From: Actinomycetes bacterium
GTDB taxonomy: Bacteria; Actinomycetota; Thermoleophilia; Gaiellales; F1-60-MAGs149
Direction of reading: 5' to 3'
Assembly (NCBI GenBank): GCA_025360225.1
Contig: JANYCN010000042.1
Span: 1-64,000, forward strand
DNA length: 64,000 bases
Part shown: positions 27,660 through 34,228 of the stretch, one piece after another
Layout of the letters: the number at the start of each line of letters is the position of its first letter
Numbering within the stretch: position 1 is the first letter of the stretch
Made by a program: the position numbers and the translations under genes
Notes under the pieces: model-generated
The model's database searches: none
Told to the model about the DNA's origin: nothing
Seen by the model: the letters and a program-made list of their open reading frames with translations, nothing else

Positions 27660-27848
27660 ATGAGCGTACGTCTGATCGTTGACGCCGATGGCTGCATCGG
27701 ATCTGGCGAGTGCGTCGCCGAGGACCCACAGGCAATCGAGATCGACGACAGCGGCTGCGCCCGCGTGCTGATCGGCGCGATGGATGAGGCCCGCGCCCAG
27801 CACCTGTGCGACGTCTGTCCCGTCGGCGCGCTCACCATCGAGCACTGA
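27660..27848 (+). CDS. [3Fe-4S]-type ferredoxin
   Basis: The 62-residue ferredoxin has cysteines C12 and C18 (CIGSGEC) and C50/C53 in CDVCPVGAL. The residue that would be the second cluster cysteine of a [4Fe-4S] protein is S15, which points to a [3Fe-4S] cluster as in actinobacterial P450-type ferredoxins. The extra C50 could allow cluster interchange. Upstream GAGAGGAGC is a good ribosome-binding site. Acting with the reductase just upstream, it probably delivers electrons to the membrane haem protein or another acceptor of this cluster. Confidence 0.9.
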   Translation: MSVRLIVDADGCIGSGECVAEDPQAIEIDDSGCARVLIGAMDEARAQHLCDVCPVGALTIEH

Positions 27849-27914
27849 ACGGCATCGTAACGAGAAGAGAACCACTCCCCCGCCTGGGGGAGACGCAAAG
27901 GACGCTATCATGCC

Positions 27915-27970
27915 CGATCGAGGATTCTGCGCAATTTATGACAGATCTGTCATAAAAAGCCCCTCGATCG
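27915..27970. promoter_or_regulatory. 22-bp perfect palindrome inside a second dyad, upstream of the second triad
   Basis: TTTATGACAGA (27935-27945) is followed directly by its exact reverse complement (27946-27956), giving a 22-bp perfect palindrome with core TGACAGATCTGTCA. Outside it, CGATCGAGG at 27915-27923 pairs with CCTCGATCG at 27962-27970. The core matches both palindromes upstream of the cupredoxin gene at 9.2 kb. It lies in the 193-base gap between the ferredoxin and A2 genes, the place expected for an operator/promoter of the second triad. A role as a hairpin attenuator or terminator after the ferredoxin gene is possible, since AAAAAG, not a T-run, follows on the plus strand. Confidence 0.6.
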
Positions 27971-28041
27971 AGGCACGAAGAGCCCGATGCGATTTGACAT
28001 GGTTGGGAAGACACCCGACCGATCGTGGGGGGACGAACGGA

Positions 28042-28488
28042 ATGCACCTAGGAAGACGAGGAGAGAGGACGCCAAACGCCGCAGCCGCGGTGAAACGGCG
28101 CAAACGCGCACAACGCGTGTACACGTCCGCGCTCGCGGCGCTCTCGACCTGCTCGATCGCGTACGCGATCGACATGAACGCACAGGCCGACAAGGGCGAC
28201 GCGGCAGCGACGCGAGCAGCGCAGCTGAAGAAGTACGCCTCCGTGCTTGACCAGCACATCGCGGCGACCGACAAGCAGTACAGCGCCCTCATGCGCCAGT
28301 ACGGCGGCATCGTCGCCTCCGCGAAGACGCAGCAAACCCGGATGCTCGCCGACCTCACGAAGGCGCGCGACGACGTCCAGAAGGCGCGAAACGTGAAGCT
28401 GGCGCCCATCCAGTACGCCGTCCAACGCGTCTCCGGCGGCGGATCGGTATCCGCAGCATCGGGCGGCGCCTCGAGCGGGACGAGCTGA
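28042..28488 (+). CDS. Redox-cluster protein A2: membrane-anchored coiled coil with SGTS tail
   Basis: The 148-residue paralogue of A1 has a basic N terminus (KRRKRAQR), one membrane helix (about 26-43), AIDMNAQAD, a helical region with TRMLADLTKARDDVQKARNVKLA, and a Gly/Ser-rich linker ending ASSGTS. The ATG at 28042 follows a G-run that could serve as a ribosome-binding site. The gene is the first after the palindrome at 27935 and is followed 4 bases later by B2. Conservation of the last five residues (SSGTS) against the otherwise divergent linkers of A1 and A2 suggests the tail is functional. Confidence 0.75.
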   Translation: MHLGRRGERTPNAAAAVKRRKRAQRVYTSALAALSTCSIAYAIDMNAQADKGDAAATRAAQLKKYASVLDQHIAATDKQYSALMRQYGGIVASAKTQQTRMLADLTKARDDVQKARNVKLAPIQYAVQRVSGGGSVSAASGGASSGTS

Positions 28489-28492
28489 ACCG

Positions 28493-28924
28493 ATGAAAGC
28501 AACGACCATCCGTTCGCGGCTCGCAGCGCTGACCTGTGCCGCTACCGCCGGCGCGGCCGTCATGGGCGGCGCGTTCGCCGTCGCCGCGACGCGCGGCGCT
28601 GCGACCGGCGAGGCGGCGATCGCCGCGGCGTCCGACGCCAAGAAGTCGACGCCCGTTCCCGTCGCGCACCTCACCGGCCTTGCTGGCTTCGTGCCGGCGA
28701 AGATCCCGCCCAAGCTCGTCCTGAAGCCGCTCGTCATCCACCCGCGTCAGATCGTGGTCGTGACGAAGCGAACGGTCGTCAGCCAGCGGACGACGGGTGG
28801 GAAGACGACGAAGAAGGACCCGTGGGGCAGCGGCTCGGACTGGAGCGCGACCGGCTCGTCGAGCAACGGCAACAACGACGCGCCGCCGCCGCCACCACCG
28901 CCTCCGGGGACGCCGGCGCCATGA
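28493..28924 (+). CDS. Redox-cluster protein B2: anchored proline-rich protein
   Basis: The 143-residue paralogue of B1 has an N-terminal hydrophobic signal or anchor (about 9-33), the conserved block HLTGLAGFVPAKIPPKLVLK plus PLVIHPRQIVVV, and a Trp/Ser/Gly segment (DPWGSGSDWSATGSS). It ends in a run of eight prolines and GTPAP. It lacks the Thr-rich linker and Ig-like domain of B1. It overlaps the C2 start (ATGA at 28921). The conserved block, which has a regular alternation of hydrophobic residues, is the only feature common to both B proteins besides the N-terminal anchor and the proline run. Function unknown. Confidence 0.73.
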   Translation: MKATTIRSRLAALTCAATAGAAVMGGAFAVAATRGAATGEAAIAAASDAKKSTPVPVAHLTGLAGFVPAKIPPKLVLKPLVIHPRQIVVVTKRTVVSQRTTGGKTTKKDPWGSGSDWSATGSSSNGNNDAPPPPPPPPGTPAP

Positions 28925-29247
28925 AGCTTGGCTACCTGAGCGCCTACAACGCGGTCATCGCCGTCGCGTGTGCCGCGTCGATCTTCTACGCGGTAGAGGC
29001 CCACAACCGCGCCAACGCGCGCGACCGCTACACGCCCGTGGCAACGCACCTGACGAAGGTGACCGACGCGAAGGCGGCGCTCGACCAGGCGGCCGTCGCG
29101 AAGGTGAACGCGCTCTCGAGCGCCCTCCAGGACCTGACAAAGAAGGTCGCAGCCGAGCAGACGACCCTTGCTTCGGAGATCGCGAAGACGCGTACCATGA
29201 AGCGCAAGGTGGTGACCGGCGCGCCAATCGTGAGCTACGCGGGGTAG
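28921..29247 (+). CDS. Redox-cluster protein C2: membrane-anchored coiled coil with KRKVVTGAP motif
   Basis: The 108-residue paralogue of C1 has a membrane helix at about 4-25 and a helical region ending TTLASEIAKTRTMKRKVVTG, then APIVSYAG at the C terminus. The ASEIAKT-RT-KRKVVTG block aligns without gaps with ADEIARTKTTKRKVVTG of C1. In the position corresponding to the acceptor Thr of C1 (TGST) it has Pro (TGAP), so if C1 is flavinylated there, C2 is not at the same residue. The ApbE gene starts 6 bases after its stop, in the same operon. Confidence 0.74.
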   Translation: MKLGYLSAYNAVIAVACAASIFYAVEAHNRANARDRYTPVATHLTKVTDAKAALDQAAVAKVNALSSALQDLTKKVAAEQTTLASEIAKTRTMKRKVVTGAPIVSYAG

Positions 29248-29253
29248 CCGCGC

Positions 29254-30147
29254 GTGGCGGAACGTCCAGCATGGGAGTGGAAGGCCATGGGAACGACGTG
29301 GCACATCTTCCACTCGGGCCTGCTCACCCAGGCGATCGCAGACCAGATGGCGTTGCTCGTCGAAGAGGACGAGCAACGCTGGTCGCGCTTCCGCGAGTCG
29401 AGCGAGCTGATGAAGCTCAACCGCTGTGCAGGCATCCCTGTCGAGGCCAGCCCGGAGACGCTCGGTCTGCTCGTCGAGTGCGACCGCTGGACGCGGGAGA
29501 CCGACGGCGTCTTCAACCCGCTGGTCGGAATGGCGCTCCGTGACTGGGGGTACGAGGTGTCGAAGTTCGATCGACCACCCGGTCGCGACACCAGCCCGAC
29601 GCCTCGCCCGGCGGTGCGTGAGCCGCTCGTCTTCGACCGCCGCCGTGGCATCGTGCTGGTCCCCGAGGGTGCCCAGCTCGATCTTGGCGGCATCGCGAAG
29701 ACCTGGAGCGTCACGCGCGTCGTCGCGGCACTGCTGCCCTTGACCGACGACCCGGTGCTGCTCGTTGACGCGGGCGGGGACATGGTCGCCGCCCGCGGCG
29801 ACCACGAGGTCGCGATCGAAGGACGCGAAGGGCCGGACGCACCGCCGCTAGCGACCGTCGTGCTCCGCGAGTCGCAGGGCGTCGCGACGTCCGGCTGGAG
29901 CCGGCGCTCATGGCGCAACGCCGATGGCGGCGAGGGGATGCACATCATCGACCCGGCGACCGGCGCACCCGCCGGACGCGTGCAGGCGACGGTGATCGCG
30001 GACGAGCCGTTGCGCGCCGAGGTGACAGCGAAGACGCTCGTGATCCGGCCCGACCTGATCGACGCGGTCGATGTTGCCGCCCTCGTCGCGACGGGCGACG
30101 GCGTGCGCACGTCGACGCGCTGGGCGTCGGTCGCGACCGTCTCCTGA
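29254..30147 (+). CDS. apbE: FAD:protein FMN transferase (ApbE family)
   Basis: The 297-residue enzyme should attach FMN from FAD to Thr or Ser of an acceptor protein. Family features are visible in order: KAMGTTWHI near the N terminus, RFRESSELMKLNR, VFNPLVGMALRDWGY, LDLGGIAKTWSV, LLVDAGGDMVA, and GEGMHIIDPATG with the His/Asp region of the active site. No signal peptide or lipobox is present, unlike most ApbE proteins, so it appears cytoplasmic. It closes the redox cluster, directly after C2. No FMN_bind-domain acceptor is encoded in the window, so the A and C proteins are the natural suspects. It starts with GTG. Confidence 0.9.
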   Translation: MAERPAWEWKAMGTTWHIFHSGLLTQAIADQMALLVEEDEQRWSRFRESSELMKLNRCAGIPVEASPETLGLLVECDRWTRETDGVFNPLVGMALRDWGYEVSKFDRPPGRDTSPTPRPAVREPLVFDRRRGIVLVPEGAQLDLGGIAKTWSVTRVVAALLPLTDDPVLLVDAGGDMVAARGDHEVAIEGREGPDAPPLATVVLRESQGVATSGWSRRSWRNADGGEGMHIIDPATGAPAGRVQATVIADEPLRAEVTAKTLVIRPDLIDAVDVAALVATGDGVRTSTRWASVATVS

Positions 30148-30183
30148 CCCGGCCAGCACCTCCGTGGCCACTACACTTCCCGC

Positions 30184-30753
30184 GTGGCCGACCATCCAGA
30201 CCCGATCGACCTCGACCGTGCGGCCGCTGCGGTGCAGGAGCTGCTGACGGCGCTCGGCGTCGACCTGACAGATGAGTCGTTGCGTGATACGCCGCGTCGC
30301 GTCGCGCGCATGTACGCCGAGCTGCTGACGCCCCGACCGTTCTCGGTCACGACCTTCCCCAACGACGGGTCGTACGACGAGCTGGTGATCGTCCGCGACA
30401 TCCCGTTCTCGAGCGTCTGCGAGCATCATCTGATGCCGTTCACCGGTGTTGCGCACGTCGCGTACCTGCCGAAGGCGCGCATCGTCGGCCTGTCGAAGCT
30501 CGCCCGCGTGATCGAGCTGTACGCCCGCCGGCTCCAGGTACAGGAACGGATGACGAGCCAGGTCGCGGACTGGGTCGAACGCGAGCTCGAGCCCCGCGGC
30601 GTCGGCATCGTCCTCGAGGCCGAGCATCTGTGCATGACGATCCGCGGCGTGCAGACGCCAGGGGCGCGCACGATCACCTCAGCCGTCCGCGGCACGCTGC
30701 GTACCGACCCACGCACCCGCGCGGAGTTTCTCGCCCTGGTCGGGAACCGATAG
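30184..30753 (+). CDS. folE: GTP cyclohydrolase I
   Basis: The 189-residue enzyme converts GTP to dihydroneopterin triphosphate, the first step of folate and pterin synthesis. The zinc ligands are in SSVCEHHLMPFTG and HLCMTIRG, and VGLSKLARVIELYARRLQVQE is the classic active-site helix. Length is normal for the family. It starts with GTG at 30184, 36 bases after apbE, possibly as part of the same transcript. No other folate genes are in the window. Confidence 0.95.
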   Translation: MADHPDPIDLDRAAAAVQELLTALGVDLTDESLRDTPRRVARMYAELLTPRPFSVTTFPNDGSYDELVIVRDIPFSSVCEHHLMPFTGVAHVAYLPKARIVGLSKLARVIELYARRLQVQERMTSQVADWVERELEPRGVGIVLEAEHLCMTIRGVQTPGARTITSAVRGTLRTDPRTRAEFLALVGNR

Positions 30754-30755
30754 GG

Positions 30756-32171
30756 TTGATCGCGGGCCGACGCCCGCTCGCGGCGATCGTTTGCGCCGCG
30801 CTCGTCGCGATCCTCCTCCGCCTTCACTTCCTCGCCGTCCCTCTGACGACCGACGAGGGCGGCTACGCGGCGATCGCCCGGCTGTGGTCGCACGGCGAGC
30901 GGCTCTACGGTCCGGTCGCGTGGGTCGATCGACCACAAGGTCTGATGCTTGCCTACCGCCTCGGGGGGCTCGTCAGCGGCACCACCGGCGTGCGGCTCCT
31001 CGCGATCGCCGCGGCAACGATCACGCTGGTCGCCGTGAGCGCAGCAGCGTGGGCGCTCGCCGGGCCGCGCGCCGCGGTGCTCGCGGCGTGGTTGTACGCC
31101 GTCGTCTCGCCCGCGCCGCACCTCGAGGGCTTCACCGCGAACGGCGAGCTGCTGGCTGGTGCCCTGGCGGCGACCGGCGTCGCGCTCGCTCTCTGGTGGC
31201 GCAGCCGCGACGATCCCTGGCTCCTCGCCGTGGCAGCGTTGACCGCCGGGGCGGCGCCGCTCGTGAAGCAGTCGGCGTTCGACGGGGCGGTCGTGGTGAT
31301 CGTGATCGCCCTCGCGGGCCAACGGCCGCGGCGCTCGGTCGGGCTCGCCGCAGCCTGGCTGGCTGTCCCAGCTCTCGCCGCGCTGGCCCACGGCCTTCTG
31401 ACGGGCCCGGCGGACTGGTGGTACGCCGTCGTCGGCTACCACACAGCGACCGAGTCCGTGATCCGTGGCGACCACGCCACCCAGCTTCACGCCTTCCTCC
31501 GGTCGCTCGGCCCGCTCCGCGATCTCTCGCCGCTCCTCGTTCTCGCGCTCCTCGCCGGCGTCAGAGAACGGCATCACCTGCCGCGCGCGGCGCTCGCCAC
31601 GTGGCTCGCCGCGGTGCTCGTCGGTGTCGCCGGCGGCGGACTCTTCCACCCGCACTACTGGATCGCCTTGATCGCGCCCTGCATCGTGATCGCGGCGGTC
31701 GCGGCGAGCCGCCACCACGGCAGAACCCCGTCGTTGCTCGTCGCCGCGACGGTCGTGCTGTCAGCGGTGATCGCCGTCCAGGCCTACACGACCACGTCGC
31801 CGCGCCTGATCTCGCTACGCACCAGCAACGACACCCGCATCGTCGACGCGCCGACCGTCGGCCGTGCGCTCACGAGGGCGTCGCGGCCAGGTGACCGCGT
31901 GCTCGCGTTATGGGCGAACGCGAGCGTGTACTGGTACGTCGACCGGGCGCCGGCAAGCCGATACCTGTGGCACCGGAACCTCGAGCTGATCCCCGGCGCC
32001 GCGGCTGCGATCGTCGCGAGCATCGACGGCCCGCATCCACCGGCGGCGATCGCCGTCTACCAGCAGCCGCAGACGCTCGACCGTAGCGGTGCCATTGAGC
32101 GGGCGCTCCGCGAGCGCTACACGCTCGTCACGACGATCGGCGGCGTACCCGTGTACCGTCTACGGCCATGA
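30756..32171 (+). CDS. Polytopic glycosyltransferase, GT39/ArnT-like
   Basis: The roughly 471-residue membrane protein has about ten or more hydrophobic segments. The first extracytoplasmic loop contains PLTTDEGGYAAIARLWSHGE with the Asp-Glu pair typical of GT-C enzymes that use polyprenyl-phosphate sugars, followed by WVDRPQGLMLAYRL. It probably glycosylates lipid or protein on the outer face of the membrane. The TTG at 30756, three bases after folE, puts the start just before the first helix; a GTG inside folE is an alternative. It overlaps the thioesterase gene by ATGA. Confidence 0.78.
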   Translation: MIAGRRPLAAIVCAALVAILLRLHFLAVPLTTDEGGYAAIARLWSHGERLYGPVAWVDRPQGLMLAYRLGGLVSGTTGVRLLAIAAATITLVAVSAAAWALAGPRAAVLAAWLYAVVSPAPHLEGFTANGELLAGALAATGVALALWWRSRDDPWLLAVAALTAGAAPLVKQSAFDGAVVVIVIALAGQRPRRSVGLAAAWLAVPALAALAHGLLTGPADWWYAVVGYHTATESVIRGDHATQLHAFLRSLGPLRDLSPLLVLALLAGVRERHHLPRAALATWLAAVLVGVAGGGLFHPHYWIALIAPCIVIAAVAASRHHGRTPSLLVAATVVLSAVIAVQAYTTTSPRLISLRTSNDTRIVDAPTVGRALTRASRPGDRVLALWANASVYWYVDRAPASRYLWHRNLELIPGAAAAIVASIDGPHPPAAIAVYQQPQTLDRSGAIERALRERYTLVTTIGGVPVYRLRP

Positions 32172-32560
32172 GCATGCACACGAAGCGGATCGAGATCCGC
32201 TGGAGCGACCTCGACGCTTTCGGGCACGTCAACCACGCGCGCTTCGCGACGTTCCTCGAGGAGGCGCGCGACGAGTGGCTGCAACGGGTCGTCGGGCCGG
32301 CGCTCGACGACTTCCTCATCCGACGCATCGAGATCGACTTCCTCTCCCAACTCGTGCACGCCGACGACAGCGTCGACGCAACCGTGACGCTCGAGCGGAT
32401 CGGCACGTCGAGTCTCGTCACGTCCGAGCGCATCGTCGTCGCCGGCGACGGGCGCCTCGCAGCGACGGCAGCCTGCGTGCTCGTCCACACGGGCCCCGAG
32501 CACGTACGGGCCGAGCCGATCGGCCTCGACCTACGCGCGTTGCTCATCCCGGGCTCGTAA
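32168..32560 (+). CDS. Acyl-CoA thioesterase, 4HBT hotdog family
   Basis: The 130-residue protein is a single hotdog fold with the 4-hydroxybenzoyl-CoA/YbgC-type signature IRWSDLDAFGHVNHARFATFLEEARDEW, in which the Asp of the DLDAFGHVN segment is the catalytic candidate. It should hydrolyse an acyl-CoA thioester in the cytoplasm; the acyl group is unknown. It overlaps the upstream glycosyltransferase (ATGA) and its last 30 bases overlap the convergent PfkB kinase gene. Confidence 0.88.
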   Translation: MSMHTKRIEIRWSDLDAFGHVNHARFATFLEEARDEWLQRVVGPALDDFLIRRIEIDFLSQLVHADDSVDATVTLERIGTSSLVTSERIVVAGDGRLAATAACVLVHTGPEHVRAEPIGLDLRALLIPGS

Positions 32561-33358
32561 CACAACCGACGTGCCGGCACAGGCGACGTGGGTCGCGTCG
32601 AGCGCCGACGCCCCGTCGGCCATCGCCGCCGCGAGAAGGGTGAGGAACGTGTCGCCGGCACCAACCGTGTCGGCGAGACCGACGACGGGGACGACGGGAA
32701 CGGCCTCCATCCCCTGGCCGGTGTGAACGACCGCGCCACGCTCGCCGAGCGACACGACGACGACCGGCACTCCAGCGGCGATCGCGACGGCTGGTCCGGC
32801 GCGACCGAACAGCGCCTCGGCCTCGGCCTCAGCGCACTTCAGCACCGTCACGCCAGGTATCGCCGCGACGTCGAACGCCCCGCGGAGAGCGATCGGCCCG
32901 AGCACGGGCGGACGCACGAGGCCCTGCGCATCGAACAGCACGCGCCGACCGCCCTCCGCGAGCGCGGCGAGCGTCTCCGGCGGGAAGTCTCCTGTCCACT
33001 GTGCCCCGGCGACGACCGTGTCGCAGCGCGCGAGAGAGGGCGCCATCCAGCCATCGACGTCGCGCGGTAGGAACGGGTCACCGAGCGACGCAACACGGTG
33101 ATGACGCTCACCGCCGACGAGCAGGTCGAGCTCGCTCACGAAGCTCGTGCTGCTTGGCCCGACGACGACCCCCACTGGGGTCGCCGAGAGCGAGCGGAGC
33201 AGCTGGGGCGTCGCACCGCGCGTGAGGATCGTGGCGTCGAGCCCGAACGCCACGATCGCCGCAGCAGCGAACACCGGTGACCCGCCGAGACGCTCGACGT
33301 GACGCCCGTCAGGGGTGGTCACGCGATCGATCACCGACTGACCGACGACAGCGATCAC
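32531..33358 (-). CDS. PfkB-family sugar kinase
   Basis: The 275-residue kinase of the ribokinase superfamily has the N-terminal VIAVVGQSVIDRVTT, the substrate-binding RLGGSPVFAAAAIVAFGLDA, and the C-terminal anion-hole motif VGLADTVGAGDTFLT with the catalytic Asp in GAGD. It should phosphorylate a sugar or nucleoside with ATP. The GTG at 33358 overlaps the stop of the upstream membrane-protein gene (GTGA); a much longer frame reaching 33913 runs through unrelated sequence. The substrate is not evident from the context. Confidence 0.85.
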   Translation of the reverse strand: MIAVVGQSVIDRVTTPDGRHVERLGGSPVFAAAAIVAFGLDATILTRGATPQLLRSLSATPVGVVVGPSSTSFVSELDLLVGGERHHRVASLGDPFLPRDVDGWMAPSLARCDTVVAGAQWTGDFPPETLAALAEGGRRVLFDAQGLVRPPVLGPIALRGAFDVAAIPGVTVLKCAEAEAEALFGRAGPAVAIAAGVPVVVVSLGERGAVVHTGQGMEAVPVVPVVGLADTVGAGDTFLTLLAAAMADGASALDATHVACAGTSVVLRARDEQRA

Positions 33359-33636
33359 CTCCGCGCGACCACGATCAGGTACCCGAGCGACACGAGACCA
33401 AGGACGCCACCGAGAACGAGCGCCGATCCGGACGCGCTCGGCCCACAGCGCGGACCGCCGGCACAGAGCAGGCGATGCAGGAGCCCGTAGCCGGACACCA
33501 CGAGGGCGAGCGCGACGACACCAACCGCTGCCCATCCGGTGGTCGTGTCGATGCGGCGCGCGAGCCTGACGACGGTGACGCCGATCGCGAGACCGGCCGC
33601 GATCGATCCCACGGTCATGAGAGGGAGAGCCGCCAT
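33355..33636 (-). CDS. Small three-helix membrane protein, function unknown
   Basis: The 93-residue protein has hydrophobic segments at about 4-23, 34-55 and 67-90 and a loop with CAGGPRCG between the second and third. It overlaps the PfkB gene by GTGA, so the two form an operon. No family is recognised. The ATG at 33636 is 22 bases from the divergent ATG of the channel-like gene at 33659, so the promoters overlap. Confidence 0.6.
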   Translation of the reverse strand: MAALPLMTVGSIAAGLAIGVTVVRLARRIDTTTGWAAVGVVALALVVSGYGLLHRLLCAGGPRCGPSASGSALVLGGVLGLVSLGYLIVVARR

Positions 33637-33658
33637 CCCCGAACGCTACCCTGATGGC

Positions 33659-34228
33659 ATGGTGAGGCACCGCACCCTCGCCGCGACGCCCCAGCGGCCC
33701 CGCTGGCTCACACGCGGCGCGATCCGCCTGACGATCCTCTGCGTGTTCATCGTCCTCGTCGACATGCTCAGCCCACGGATGTCCCGCCACGAAGCAGGCA
33801 TGGTCGTCGCCGTCGGAGCGAGCGCGGTGATCGGCGCGATCGTGCTGGTGGTGACCGTCACCCGCCGCGGGGCCCTCGGCCGCGCTGCTGCCGTGCTCGG
33901 GTTGCTGCGCCACGTCGGGCTCCCGCTGATCGGCCTTGCCTTCTTCCTGCTCTGGGCGCTCGTCTACATCGCTACCTGGTGGTACCGGCCGGAGGGCGCC
34001 TTCTCCGGGCTGTCTGCCCGCCCACGGTTCGCAGACTTCTTCTACTACGCCGTCTCCACCGGGCTGATCTCCCCACCGGGCGACATCATCGCGTCGTCGC
34101 GCGGCGCGCGGTCAGCGACGCTCGTCGAGATGGTCACCGGGCTGGCGCTGCTCGGCGCCTACCTCTCGAGCTTCTCGGACCTCCTCGCCCCGCGCTCGCC
34201 CGATGACGCACCTGGGCCACCGGCGTGA
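33659..34228 (+). CDS. Membrane protein resembling a two-helix ion channel, atypical filter
   Basis: The 189-residue protein has about five hydrophobic segments (residues about 21-39, 48-68, 85-108, and a pore-like pair at about 125-140 and 150-172). The last part, FADFFYYAVSTGLISPPGDI, looks like a pore helix and filter of the Ion_trans_2 class (usual YFSVVTLTTVGYGDI), but the TVGYGD filter is replaced by SPPGD. It may be a channel with altered selectivity or a non-conducting relative. The ATG at 33659 starts the protein. It overlaps the next gene by GTGA, so they are probably co-transcribed. Confidence 0.6.
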   Translation: MVRHRTLAATPQRPRWLTRGAIRLTILCVFIVLVDMLSPRMSRHEAGMVVAVGASAVIGAIVLVVTVTRRGALGRAAAVLGLLRHVGLPLIGLAFFLLWALVYIATWWYRPEGAFSGLSARPRFADFFYYAVSTGLISPPGDIIASSRGARSATLVEMVTGLALLGAYLSSFSDLLAPRSPDDAPGPPA

